DNA of 23,125 nt from Candidatus Parcubacteria bacterium (GTDB taxonomy: Bacteria; Patescibacteriota; Patescibacteriia; UBA1558; GWA2-36-10): positions 1-23,125 of the forward strand of contig QZJA01000017.1 of assembly GCA_003599205.1 (NCBI GenBank). Reading direction: 5' to 3'. The translations under genes and the position numbers were made by a program. The notes under the pieces were generated by a model, which was not told the DNA's origin, made no database searches, and saw only the letters and a program-made list of their open reading frames with translations. Shown in pieces: positions 6,514 through 14,919 of this stretch (its first letter is position 1; the number at the start of each line of letters is the position of its first letter).

Positions 6514-9448
6514 ATTCAATATTGACAATAATGGCCGGCATAGTTAATAAATTATCATTTCTATCTTTAACTACAGCATAAAGTTTATAAACTCCCGGGC
6601 TCAAACTATTACCCCAAGAAACATTTATTGTTGCCCCAGGCGATTCAACGTAAGAGAACCAACTGTCTTTATTGTCTGGATCTATATAATAAAAATCTAT
6701 CTTTTTTATATTTTCCGGACGATCAACTCCCAACTGAAGATTTATCGGCAAATTAGCCACACTAATATTCTCCCCATTATCAGGACTTACCCAAATAACA
6801 TTAAAATCACGATCTGATGTATTGACGTCCAAGTTGATATCAATACTTGCTTCTTTAAAATTATCACCGCCGTCAAAGGCAATGGCCTTGAGTGTATGAC
6901 GCCCATTGCTCAAAAATGGATTTATAGTGTAGGTAAAATCAAATGGCCGGTCATAGCTAGTCCCTATCTTCTCGCCATCAATAAAATATTCAACTCGCTC
7001 AACTCCCTGCGGAGCGCTAGCAGCTACTTTCATAGTAAAACTACTTTGATTTATCACACTATCACTAGCCGGATCAACCCAAGTAATACTCGGCTGTAAA
7101 TCCGGAGTATGAATGTCATCATACTCTGTTGGTGGAGCTTCATTGGTATAATCTTGCTCTTCTACCCACTTCAGTACTGGGCCTTCCCATAAATTGTATT
7201 GCGGTTCGTGAGTAGGATCAGCCAAAGGCTCTCCCAAAGGATCATTGATGTTCACATAGTGTAAAATATTATGAACATTTCTATAAGTCTTTTCTTCTAC
7301 CTGCGTATACGGGGTAAACTCAGTAGCTAGCTTGCCAGAAATCTTGTCGATCTTTACTTTAAACTCTTGGCCAATACTGCCACAGACCATGGCTTTGTCA
7401 CAAGGTTCTAGCTCCTGTGTCTTAAAACCAAGAACTTCATACTTTTTAGCATACTCCCGCATAAACTTATTCCAAATTGGCGCTGCTACCACTGAACCAT
7501 CGGCCCCTCTCTTCATTTCACTGTTGTCATTATTACCCACCCACACACCAGTAGCTACACTTGGTGTAAAACCAAGAGTCCAAGCATCGTGATAATCATT
7601 AGTAGTACCTGTCTTAGCTGCTACTGGTCGATCCGGCAAGGTCAAATAATTGCTTTGTCCAAAGACAAAAGCCCGAGCATCATTATCAGACAAAATACTA
7701 TTTAGAGTTCTGACATATTCTTTATCAATTACTCGTCTGCCTTTATTATTATCATCTTTCTGCCAAATTACTTTTCCCTTAGGATCTTTGATTTCCAAAA
7801 TTGGCACCGTATCTTTATAAACCCCCTCGCGCGCAAAAGTAGCGTAAGCATTTACGTGCTCAAGTAATTTCACTTCTGCTCCCCCTAAGACCAAAGACAA
7901 GCCATAACGATCAGGCTCGGTCAAAGTTGTATAGCCAAAACTATTAGCCAAATTTACCACGTCATAAACACCAGCTAAATATAAAGTTTTAACTGCTGGA
8001 ATATTGAGTGAACCAGCCAAAGCCTGTCTCATGGTAACTGGTCCTCTTTCTTGAAGATCATAATTGTGTGGCTCATAGGGCTTGCCCGAAGCAGAAAAGT
8101 TGGTCACCAAATCAAAAAGTACGGTGTCTGGACGATAGCCTTTTTCAAAAGCCTTGAGATAAACTAAGGGTTTCATAGAACTACCTGGTTGACGTTTGGA
8201 TAAAGCGACGTTTACCTGGCCATCTATTTCATCATTAAAATAATCTTTAGAACCTATCATGGCCAGTATCTCTCCACTTTCTACATCAACCGAAACCAGC
8301 GAAGCATTAGTAGCTTCGTATTTTTCCAAATTAGCCGGCGCGAACTCATCAACCGCCGCTTGAGCTAATTCTTGAGCCTCCCAATCAAGAGAAGTTGTAA
8401 TAGTCCAGCCATTCTGTTCAATAGCAGCTGCTCCGTACTCCTGCTCCAATAGCTCGCGGATATACATCACAAAATGAGGTGCTTTGATATTCTCTGTTCT
8501 TTTTTTAAATACTAATTCCTGCCCTTTGGCTATCTGGGCATCTTCTTCGCTAATATATTTTTGCTCCACCATTAAATCCAAAATATATTGCTGACGGCCA
8601 ATCAATAAATCTTTGTTGTTGCCGTAAGGAGAATATTTGGTTGGCCCCTGAGGCAAGGCCGCCAAAACAGCTGCCTCGGCCAAAGTAATTTCACCAACTG
8701 GTTTGCCAAAATAATATTGTGCAGCTGCTTCTACTCCATAGACTGCTCCACCATAAGGTATCTCATTTAAATAAAGCCCCAGTATCTGATCTTTATCGTA
8801 TTTCTGTTCTATTTGATACGATAAGATCCATTCTTTTATTTTACGAGACAAACTGCGCTCATCGGTTAAAATCGCATTTTTGACAAACTGTTGGGTTAAG
8901 GTAGAGCCACCCTGAGCGCGCTTACCTTGCAGGCGAGGAACTATCTGACTACGAATAATACCCCATAAGGAAATACCTTGATGGCTATAAAAACTTTTGT
9001 CTTCAATAGCAATGGTTGCCTGTTTTACATAATCTGGCACATCATTGACGTTAACTAGGGTTCTGTTTTCTTCACCATGGACTTCATAAAGTAAAATTTC
9101 CCCTGTTCTGTCATAAATTTTGGCACTCAAAGCAACTGATCGGTCCATTATTTTGCCGACCTCCGGCACATATTTGGAATAATAAGCAAACAACCCAATG
9201 GTAAAAATAGCAGCCAGCAAAAATCCTCCCAGAGCATAAGGCCAAACTTTTTTGATAAACCTATATCGCCAAGACTTGGGCTGATAATTATCGCCTGATT
9301 TTTTTCTCCTAAAACTAGGCAAAAAATGCCTTTTTTTATTTTCTCTTTTAATTTTCACATCACTAATAAGAGGCCGGGAATGAAAATTTGAATCCCGGTC
9401 GCTAATACGACGACGTGTAAAGTTTGACTTGAGTTGAGGAATTGGCAT
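6512..9448 (-). CDS. Class A penicillin-binding protein (glycosyltransferase 51 + transpeptidase) with two Ig-like tail domains
   Basis: 978-residue bifunctional peptidoglycan synthase of the PBP1A/1C group. Residues 1-65 are cytoplasmic and very basic, and 71-90 form one membrane anchor (YALGGFLLAAIFTIGLFAYY). The GT51 domain shows IAIEDKSFYSHQG (catalytic E149) and QGGSTLTQQFVKN (about 179-191), and polymerises lipid II. The transpeptidase has S423-S-M-K426 (SxxK), S480-L-N482 (SxN) and K612-T-G-T615, so all three active-site motifs are present. After about residue 670 comes a linker with two cysteines (CDKAMVC), then two Ig-like beta domains at about 786-874 and 884-978. The first resembles the bacterial Ig fold seen at PBP1C ends (VERVEYFIDGEKIG). 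They face the exterior and may bind wall or partner proteins (inference). It diverges from tyrS. Confidence 0.95.
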   Translation of the reverse strand: MPIPQLKSNFTRRRISDRDSNFHSRPLISDVKIKRENKKRHFLPSFRRKKSGDNYQPKSWRYRFIKKVWPYALGGFLLAAIFTIGLFAYYSKYVPEVGKIMDRSVALSAKIYDRTGEILLYEVHGEENRTLVNVNDVPDYVKQATIAIEDKSFYSHQGISLWGIIRSQIVPRLQGKRAQGGSTLTQQFVKNAILTDERSLSRKIKEWILSYQIEQKYDKDQILGLYLNEIPYGGAVYGVEAAAQYYFGKPVGEITLAEAAVLAALPQGPTKYSPYGNNKDLLIGRQQYILDLMVEQKYISEEDAQIAKGQELVFKKRTENIKAPHFVMYIRELLEQEYGAAAIEQNGWTITTSLDWEAQELAQAAVDEFAPANLEKYEATNASLVSVDVESGEILAMIGSKDYFNDEIDGQVNVALSKRQPGSSMKPLVYLKAFEKGYRPDTVLFDLVTNFSASGKPYEPHNYDLQERGPVTMRQALAGSLNIPAVKTLYLAGVYDVVNLANSFGYTTLTEPDRYGLSLVLGGAEVKLLEHVNAYATFAREGVYKDTVPILEIKDPKGKVIWQKDDNNKGRRVIDKEYVRTLNSILSDNDARAFVFGQSNYLTLPDRPVAAKTGTTNDYHDAWTLGFTPSVATGVWVGNNDNSEMKRGADGSVVAAPIWNKFMREYAKKYEVLGFKTQELEPCDKAMVCGSIGQEFKVKIDKISGKLATEFTPYTQVEEKTYRNVHNILHYVNINDPLGEPLADPTHEPQYNLWEGPVLKWVEEQDYTNEAPPTEYDDIHTPDLQPSITWVDPASDSVINQSSFTMKVAASAPQGVERVEYFIDGEKIGTSYDRPFDFTYTINPFLSNGRHTLKAIAFDGGDNFKEASIDINLDVNTSDRDFNVIWVSPDNGENISVANLPINLQLGVDRPENIKKIDFYYIDPDNKDSWFSYVESPGATINVSWGNSLSPGVYKLYAVVKDRNDNLLTMPAIIVNIE

Positions 9449-9453
9449 ACTAT

Positions 9454-9481
9454 TTGAATTATAGCAAAAATAAGCTATAAT
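9454..9481 (+). promoter_or_regulatory. tyrS promoter
   Basis: -35 TTGAAT (9454-9459), 16-base spacer, perfect -10 TATAAT (9476-9481), giving a start near 9488 and a leader of about 28 bases. The two -10 boxes lie in the arms of a perfect inverted repeat, AATTATAGC (9457-9465) and GCTATAATT (9474-9482), shared with the oppositely directed PBP promoter. Confidence 0.65.
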
Positions 9482-9486
9482 TTGAA
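9458..9486 (-). promoter_or_regulatory. Promoter of the penicillin-binding protein gene
   Basis: Minus strand -35 TTCAAA (9486-9481), 17-base spacer, perfect -10 TATAAT (9463-9458). The predicted start near 9451 leaves only about three bases before the ATG, so the mRNA would be almost leaderless. The stretch coincides with the tyrS promoter on the other strand. Confidence 0.6.
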
Positions 9487-9515
9487 TACTAAAGCATTAA
9501 AAATTAGCTAAAAGT

Positions 9516-10724
9516 ATGACTAAGATTAATACAGATCGCGAAAAAATTCAAGAAATACTAACAAGAAGTGTAGCCAATATCTATCCTTCTAAGGCTTTTT
9601 TGGAAAAAATGCTCGTTAGTGGTAAACAATTGACCTTATACCTTGGCATTGACCCGACTGGCCCAACTCTACATATCGGTCACATCATACCTATGGAAAA
9701 GTTACGATTATTTCAAGAACTGGGTCATAAAATAATTTTGCTGATTGGAGATTTCACCGGTATGATCGGCGATCCAACAGACAAATCAGCTACCCGCCAA
9801 GCTCTTAGCAAAGAACAAGTTTTACAAAATGCTAAAGATTACAAAAAACAAGCTAGCACAATTTTAAATTTTAGCGGCACAAATAAAGTAGAATTAAAAT
9901 ACAACAGTGCTTGGCATGGCAAAATGAATTTTTCCAAAGTAATGGAGTTGTCAGCAAATTTTACTGTCCAACAACTACTAGAAAGAGACATGTTTCAAGA
10001 AAGGATAAAAGCCGGCAAACCTATCCACCTCCACGAATTCATGTACCCAGTACTCCAAGCCTACGATTCTGTTGCTATGGATGTTGATGGCGAAGTTGGT
10101 GGCAATGACCAGACATTCAATATGCTCTCCGGACGTAACTTAATGAAATCTTTGGCCAATAAAGAAAAATTTGTTATTACCACCAAACTACTAGTCGACC
10201 CGACTGGCAAAAAAATGGGCAAAAGTGAAGGCAACATGCTGTCTTTAAATGACAGCGCTAAGGATATGTTTGGCAAAGTTATGTCTTGGACTGACGGTAT
10301 GATAATAGATGCCTATGAACTCTGTACTCGTCTACCAATGACAGAAATAAACCAAATAGCCAAAGAGCTTAAGGCTGGCAAAAATCCCCGCGATTATAAA
10401 TTCCGCTTAGCTCAAGAAATCGTTGCTCTCTACCACGGAGAGAAAAAAGCCAAAACAGCAGCTGCTGAATTTGTAGAAATTTTTGCCAAAGGTGGCAAAC
10501 CAGACGATATTAAAAAATATCATATAAAAACCGGCTCACTTAATCCCGTTGATATTTTAGTAGAACTAAATTTTGTCAGCTCCAAAGGAGAGGCTAGACG
10601 TTTGATTGAGGGTGGTGGTGCTAAACTAAACGATGAAAAAATAAAAAACTGGAAAGATAATATCCAAATAAAATCTGGCGATATAATCCAAGCCGGCAAA
10701 AGAAAATTTGGTCAGATAGAATAA
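9516..10724 (+). CDS. tyrS: Tyrosyl-tRNA synthetase
   Basis: 402-residue class I synthetase charging tRNA-Tyr. The HIGH motif is T-L-H53-I-G-H56, and the KMSKS loop reads K233-M-G-K-S237, with G for S. The tyrosine pocket region YPVLQAYDSVAMDVDGEVGGNDQTFNML (about 177-204; key residues Y177, Q181, D184, D198, Q199) follows the Thermus-like second subtype of TyrRS rather than the E. coli/Bacillus type. The C terminus from about 338 is an S4 RNA-binding domain (SSKGEARRLIEGGGAKLN), which grips the long variable arm. It has its own promoter and a strong terminator, so it is a single-gene unit. Confidence 0.97.
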   Translation: MTKINTDREKIQEILTRSVANIYPSKAFLEKMLVSGKQLTLYLGIDPTGPTLHIGHIIPMEKLRLFQELGHKIILLIGDFTGMIGDPTDKSATRQALSKEQVLQNAKDYKKQASTILNFSGTNKVELKYNSAWHGKMNFSKVMELSANFTVQQLLERDMFQERIKAGKPIHLHEFMYPVLQAYDSVAMDVDGEVGGNDQTFNMLSGRNLMKSLANKEKFVITTKLLVDPTGKKMGKSEGNMLSLNDSAKDMFGKVMSWTDGMIIDAYELCTRLPMTEINQIAKELKAGKNPRDYKFRLAQEIVALYHGEKKAKTAAAEFVEIFAKGGKPDDIKKYHIKTGSLNPVDILVELNFVSSKGEARRLIEGGGAKLNDEKIKNWKDNIQIKSGDIIQAGKRKFGQIE

Positions 10725-10725
10725 A

Positions 10726-10755
10726 CAAAAAAACAGCCTAGGTGGCTGTTTTTTT
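10726..10755. terminator. Bidirectional terminator between tyrS and galT-like gene
   Basis: ACAGCC (10733-10738) / GGCTGT (10744-10749) with loop TAGGT, extended by A runs on the left and T runs on the right, so both strands end with a long U tract. It serves the convergent tyrS (plus) and galT-like gene (minus). Confidence 0.88.
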
Positions 10756-10762
10756 ATAATTT

Positions 10763-11704
10763 TTAATTTAATCCTTGACGATAAAAATCAGCCGCCTCAT
10801 CTGGATCTATAGGATTGATAATCAAACCAGAACCCACCTCTACTCCTGCCCAAATTGAACCCCGAGGCACTACTTTCATGTACAGGTGCTGATCATTATC
10901 ATTGATAATCTGATGAAAATAAAAATTGTAAGGCAAATCCAGTTGGCCAATCTTTACTAAAGTATGTTTTAAAATTCTGGCAAAAGACTTTTTTTCTGCT
11001 AAAGTCAGTTCGGTAATATTGTCTCGATGAGCCAAGGGCATTATCCAAAGCTCATAATTAAAAATTGAGGCATAAGGAGTAAAGGCTATTACATATTCAT
11101 CACGATAAACTAGTCGCGGACCCTTTGACTCTTTTTCTATAACATCACAATAAACGCAATGACCGTGCTGTAACTTATAAGCCTGTTGTCTTTGTGATTT
11201 ATCAAACAAATGCGGTGGCATAAACTGCGTAGCAAAAATTTGACTATGCGCATGTTGTAGACTTGCTCCCGCCACGCCACCATCATTTTTAAAAATCAAG
11301 ATATACTCTATCTTACTATTTTTGGAGATTTCTTTGGTACGCTCAGAATATGCTTCCAGCAAATCTGTGATTTGATCTATAGACAAATGCTCTAGTTCCA
11401 AAGTATGATCAGGGGTTTCTATAACTACTTCTTGCTGACCATAAGCATCAGGATTATCCAAAGACACCGCCGGATATTTATTGGCAATCACTTTTATTTG
11501 CCAATCATCTTTATTACCTTTTTGATAAAGACTAGGGACGTCTTGCAAATTTTCTGGACAAAAAATACAGGCCGGAACCATTTGCTTGCGCGGTGAATCC
11601 TGCATATTTGGTGTATCATGAGGACGCTTGCCTCTCTTAGGAGCAATAATTACATATTTTTCCTGAATATAGTCCTTCCTTATTTCCGGTCTTCTCATTG
11701 ACAT
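10763..11704 (-). CDS. GalT-family hexose-1-phosphate nucleotidyltransferase (galactose-1-phosphate uridylyltransferase or ADP-glucose phosphorylase type)
   Basis: 313-residue HIT-superfamily protein matching GalT. GalT moves a nucleotidyl group between hexose phosphates through a nucleotidyl-histidine. The active site is GASLQHAHSQIF: H151-A-H153-S-Q155, where H153 should be the nucleophile (the family usually has HPHxQ). Zinc ligands C46, C49, H100 and H151 correspond to the first site of E. coli GalT. A second pair C183/C186 with later histidines H226 and H264 or H273 suggests a second zinc, a pattern I recall for the plant ADP-glucose phosphorylase relative. It begins four bases after the glycogen synthase 1 stop, so its substrate may be ADP- or UDP-glucose in glucan metabolism rather than galactose (inference). 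Two ATGs, at 11704 and 11698, are both possible. Confidence 0.88.
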   Translation of the reverse strand: MSMRRPEIRKDYIQEKYVIIAPKRGKRPHDTPNMQDSPRKQMVPACIFCPENLQDVPSLYQKGNKDDWQIKVIANKYPAVSLDNPDAYGQQEVVIETPDHTLELEHLSIDQITDLLEAYSERTKEISKNSKIEYILIFKNDGGVAGASLQHAHSQIFATQFMPPHLFDKSQRQQAYKLQHGHCVYCDVIEKESKGPRLVYRDEYVIAFTPYASIFNYELWIMPLAHRDNITELTLAEKKSFARILKHTLVKIGQLDLPYNFYFHQIINDNDQHLYMKVVPRGSIWAGVEVGSGLIINPIDPDEAADFYRQGLN

Positions 11705-11708
11705 ATAT

Positions 11709-13190
11709 TTATTTCAATTTTTTATACAATTTTAGATATTCTCTGGCGGAAACATCCCAAGAAAAATCCTGCTTCATTATTAATTGAATCATCTTTTTCA
11801 GCTTGCCCTTATTCCGATAGAGTCGTAAAGAAGCCTCGAGAGCTTTTTTCATCTCTACCTGAGTATATTTTTTAAAGACTATTCCCGTTTTGTTATTGAT
11901 GACCGTATCTTTGAGACCACCAGTACTCCTAACTACCGGCACAGTCCCATAACGCATAGCAATCATCTGCCCCAAGCCGCAAGGCTCAAACTTTGAAGGC
12001 ATTAAAAAGAAATCAGAAGCCGCGTATATTTTCTGAGCCAAAGCCGCATCAAAAGTTATATTAGCTTTTACTTTAGTAGGATATTTTTTGGCCAACGCTT
12101 GAAAACCAGTTTCCAAATCTTTCTGCCCAGTACCCAAAACTACTAATTGAAAATCGTATTTTTTAAGTAATACTTCCAGAGCTGGTAGCAGTATATCAAG
12201 GCCTTTTTGTTTAACCAAACGAGTTACTAGCCCAAAAAGAGGTGCGTCTGTCTTATCTAATTTAGATATTTTTTGCAAATCTTCTTTGTTTTTGGCCTTA
12301 CCTAAAGAAAAATCAGAAACACCATATTTACTTTTTATTGCTTTATCTTTTTGAGGGTTAAAAAAATTAACATCTATGCCGTTTAAAATTCCACTTAAAT
12401 TCTTCTTCCGCCTTAATAAATAACTTTCCAAATTAGCTCCATATTCTTTACTCAAAATCTCTTTGGCGTAGTTAGGACTGACAGTATTTATATGATCAGC
12501 TGACAAAATACCAACTTTCATAGAATCTATTTTGCCGCCATCTCGATCATAATAATCCTCCATTAGGGCTGGGGTAAGATTATAATTTAAGGCTGCATAA
12601 TCAGTAATGTCCAAACTAGTAATTCCTTGACTGGCTAAATTGTGAATAGTATAGAGACTAGAAATATTTTTAAAATTTCTATCTTTAAGACTATACTCAT
12701 CAATAAAGGTTGGAATCAAAGCTGTGTGCCAATCATGACAGTGAATCACATCAGCTTTCAGTTTAAGATTTTTGATAGCCTCAACAACTGCTTTAGAAAA
12801 AAAGACAAAACGCTCTACATCATCATCTTTTCTACTACTTGCTGATTTACCTTTTTTAAAATATTTGCGACTACCAACATATATGTCCTTAGTAGCAAAA
12901 TTTTGATGCTTTACCAAAAAAACAGTTACTCCACCAGGCAATTTTGTCTGATAAAGATCAAAATTATCTTGCCGACCGTCTATTTCTAGCTTTATATTTT
13001 TTTTCAGCGATTTAATCCTAAATTTTCTAGCATCAATACTGCCATAGAAAGGCAAAAAAACTTTAACTTCCGCCCCTAGCTTAAGCAGAGCTTTAGGTAA
13101 CGAACCGACAACGTCTCCTAAACCACCAACCTTCGCTAATGGTTCCATTTCAGCCGCGGCCATTATTACTTTTATTTTTGTTTTATCCAT
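11709..13190 (-). CDS. glgA: Glycogen/starch synthase, GT5 (copy 1)
   Basis: 493-residue GT-B enzyme of family GT5 that extends alpha-1,4-glucan from an NDP-glucose, usually ADP-glucose. The N-terminal loop K20-V-G-G-L24 (KVGGLGDV) binds the donor, and HCHDWHTALIP (about 152-162) is the acceptor-side signature. The C-terminal half has GLVTRLVKQKG and the FEPCGLGQMIAMRYG loop (E402) followed by VPVVRSTGGLKDTV, which holds the donor phosphates and sugar. It is complete and of the usual length. It starts a new transcription unit after the kinase terminator and is followed by the GalT-like gene after a four-base gap. A paralogue of equal length lies at 16141-17622. Confidence 0.94.
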   Translation of the reverse strand: MDKTKIKVIMAAAEMEPLAKVGGLGDVVGSLPKALLKLGAEVKVFLPFYGSIDARKFRIKSLKKNIKLEIDGRQDNFDLYQTKLPGGVTVFLVKHQNFATKDIYVGSRKYFKKGKSASSRKDDDVERFVFFSKAVVEAIKNLKLKADVIHCHDWHTALIPTFIDEYSLKDRNFKNISSLYTIHNLASQGITSLDITDYAALNYNLTPALMEDYYDRDGGKIDSMKVGILSADHINTVSPNYAKEILSKEYGANLESYLLRRKKNLSGILNGIDVNFFNPQKDKAIKSKYGVSDFSLGKAKNKEDLQKISKLDKTDAPLFGLVTRLVKQKGLDILLPALEVLLKKYDFQLVVLGTGQKDLETGFQALAKKYPTKVKANITFDAALAQKIYAASDFFLMPSKFEPCGLGQMIAMRYGTVPVVRSTGGLKDTVINNKTGIVFKKYTQVEMKKALEASLRLYRNKGKLKKMIQLIMKQDFSWDVSAREYLKLYKKLK

Positions 13191-13216
13191 AATTATAAAA
13201 TAGTATTAACTCATAC

Positions 13217-13247
13217 ATTATAACAAAAAATGTCCTCCTCAGGAAGA
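13217..13247 (-). promoter_or_regulatory. Promoter of glgA1-galT with extended -10
   Basis: Perfect -10 TATAAT (13222-13217) preceded by TGT (13225-13223), an extended -10. At 17 bases upstream is a weak -35, TTCCTG, which falls in the loop and arm of the kinase terminator hairpin. The start near 13210 gives a leader of about 20 bases with no Shine-Dalgarno sequence. Confidence 0.55.
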
Positions 13248-13253
13248 CATTTT
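13225..13253 (-). terminator. Terminator after the P-loop kinase gene
   Basis: Hairpin ATGTC-TTCC / GGAGGACAT (one mismatch) with a three-base loop, followed on the minus strand by TTTTTT. It starts a few bases after the kinase stop at 13258, and the T run abuts the extended -10 of the next gene. Confidence 0.75.
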
Positions 13254-13257
13254 TATT

Positions 13258-13836
13258 TTATTTTTCCTTCAAAAATTTCAAAATCTTAGTTACCAAAGGC
13301 GGATTGGGTAATGTTGAAGCATCTACTATCAGATAATTGAGCTTACTTTTTTTGATTAGCTCCAGGTAAACTTTTTGTTGTTCAATATACTTTTCCGGTT
13401 TTTGGGCAATACGATTGTAGTGCGGATACAATTTAAGCCTGTCTTCAAGCCTTCTCTCTATAAGTTCACTATCTTCAGAAAAGGTTACTAAAATTATTTT
13501 GGCTTTAATTTTTTTTAATCTTTTCTCAAAAATAGAAAAATCAAAATCTTTTTTACCATAAAGTTTTTGATACACAGCCTCTGTAAGGTGAAATTTTTCT
13601 ACCATCACATTGGTATCATTTATCGCTTCCATCAAATCTAGATATTTTTCTAAAGTAATTTCACCAAATTTTGTGCCAAAAATACCAACATCACAGTTAA
13701 ACCAATGACAACCATCCATAATCTGTCCACCACTATTGTACTTAGGCTCCAGATAATTAAACACTTGGCTCATCAAATAACTTTTGCCGGATAATTCAGC
13801 CCCCTCAAAGATAATATTATGTCTGGGATTTTTCAT
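13258..13836 (-). CDS. P-loop kinase, thymidylate/deoxynucleoside kinase-like, substrate unknown
   Basis: 192 residues with a Walker A at 12-19 (G-A-E-L-S-G-K-S) right at the N terminus, as in nucleoside and nucleotide kinases. VEKFHLTEAVY (79-89) sits where dTMP and deoxynucleoside kinases have their DR/ER substrate motif, and RRLEDR (128-133) resembles the arginine-rich LID. The last part VYLELIKKSKLNYLIVDAS fits the closing helix and strand of that fold. Conserved TMPK signatures are incomplete, so I would not call it tmk. It starts two bases after the phosphotransferase stop, and a terminator follows it, making it the last gene of the yebC-led series. A sugar or glucan-related substrate is possible from context only. 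Confidence 0.65.
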   Translation of the reverse strand: MKNPRHNIIFEGAELSGKSYLMSQVFNYLEPKYNSGGQIMDGCHWFNCDVGIFGTKFGEITLEKYLDLMEAINDTNVMVEKFHLTEAVYQKLYGKKDFDFSIFEKRLKKIKAKIILVTFSEDSELIERRLEDRLKLYPHYNRIAQKPEKYIEQQKVYLELIKKSKLNYLIVDASTLPNPPLVTKILKFLKEK

Positions 13837-13838
13837 AT

Positions 13839-14915
13839 TTAGCTTAAATTAATTTTATGTTTTCCTTCTTGTGCCAAGGACAAATAACCAATGGCGTCTC
13901 TCAACAAACCATCAACAGGATTTTCTACATCTTTTTTATAAAAAATAAATACAACCGACCTCATAGCCGCCCAACTTTGATAAATATTTATACGATTGAT
14001 AAAGTCAATCTCAATTTTTTCAAATTTTTTGCCAAAATATGCTTCTACAAAAAATGTTTTATAATCATTCATCTCGCTTCGGGAAATAAAATTATGCCCC
14101 ATAAAATCAAATTGTTGAATAAAAATACCAATATCCATCATTGGATCACCAATAGCTAAATCAGTAAAATCAATCATCTCCAAGCTTCTGGCTTTGAGAC
14201 TGGTAATAATTATATTTTCCGGATGATAATCGCCATAAATTAGAACTTTATCTATTTTTCTATTATAACTATCAACCATTTTCTTCAGGTCACTGACCAA
14301 ACCTTCTATAGCCCGGCCTCTTTTCTCATCGCCACTATAAAAATCAGGAATAAATTGGCGAGGAGCCGGAACCATGGCGTTAATTTTAAAATTTGGCCAG
14401 ACAAAATTGACAGCTTGGTAATCAAAACTGTGTAATTTTTTTATCCAGGCAGTCGCTAGGTGCATAGCTGGCTTCAAATCAACTTTTGGATCTTGTGTAA
14501 AAAAATTAAAAAGACTTTGCCCTGGTGATGATATATAAAAAAATGCTTTTTGCTCTTTAAGGAAAAACAAAGGAGTAGTTACCCTAAATTTACCCTTGTC
14601 AAAACCATGCTCATAAAGGATTTTTGTTTTTTGGTAGGCTCCCAAACGCGAGCCATCAGAATGAGCTGAGGCAAAAATATCAATATTTTTATGGCCACCA
14701 CTTTTTGTTTGATATTTTACTTTATAATCAACCACAAAAACCGCGCTAGTTATACCTAGGTGTCTTTTATACGCTTCTGATTCTATTTGGACTACTCTTT
14801 TAAAATCTTTATAATAATCACCCAATCTTTTATCCAAAACATCACAAACAAAATCGTGCTCTAAAAGTTTAGCAACAGCTGCTTTTGTTTTCTCTGACAA
14901 TGCTTTCTTCTTCAT
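13839..14915 (-). CDS. Aminoglycoside phosphotransferase/choline-kinase-fold kinase, possibly a sugar kinase
   Basis: From the ATG at 14915 the protein has 358 residues. A longer frame from a TTG at 14963 would overlap the GH57 gene by 44 bases and is less likely. The C-terminal lobe shows Brenner's motif G228-D229-Y-H-P-E-N234 (catalytic Asp, Mg-binding Asn) and I-D249-F, the metal-binding DFG-like aspartate, then GDPMMDIGIF. These define the APH/maltokinase superfamily. The N-lobe is poorly conserved and I cannot find a clear lysine motif. It lies four bases after a GH57 gene and between two glycogen synthases, so phosphorylating a sugar such as maltose or glucose is plausible, but antibiotic, choline or protein kinase roles are not excluded. 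Confidence 0.75.
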   Translation of the reverse strand: MKKKALSEKTKAAVAKLLEHDFVCDVLDKRLGDYYKDFKRVVQIESEAYKRHLGITSAVFVVDYKVKYQTKSGGHKNIDIFASAHSDGSRLGAYQKTKILYEHGFDKGKFRVTTPLFFLKEQKAFFYISSPGQSLFNFFTQDPKVDLKPAMHLATAWIKKLHSFDYQAVNFVWPNFKINAMVPAPRQFIPDFYSGDEKRGRAIEGLVSDLKKMVDSYNRKIDKVLIYGDYHPENIIITSLKARSLEMIDFTDLAIGDPMMDIGIFIQQFDFMGHNFISRSEMNDYKTFFVEAYFGKKFEKIEIDFINRINIYQSWAAMRSVVFIFYKKDVENPVDGLLRDAIGYLSLAQEGKHKINLS

Positions 14916-14919
14916 CCTA

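Noticed and set aside
13839..14915. Antibiotic-resistance aminoglycoside phosphotransferase
   Set aside because: The fold is shared with many sugar and choline kinases. There is no mobile context, and the neighbours are glucan enzymes.
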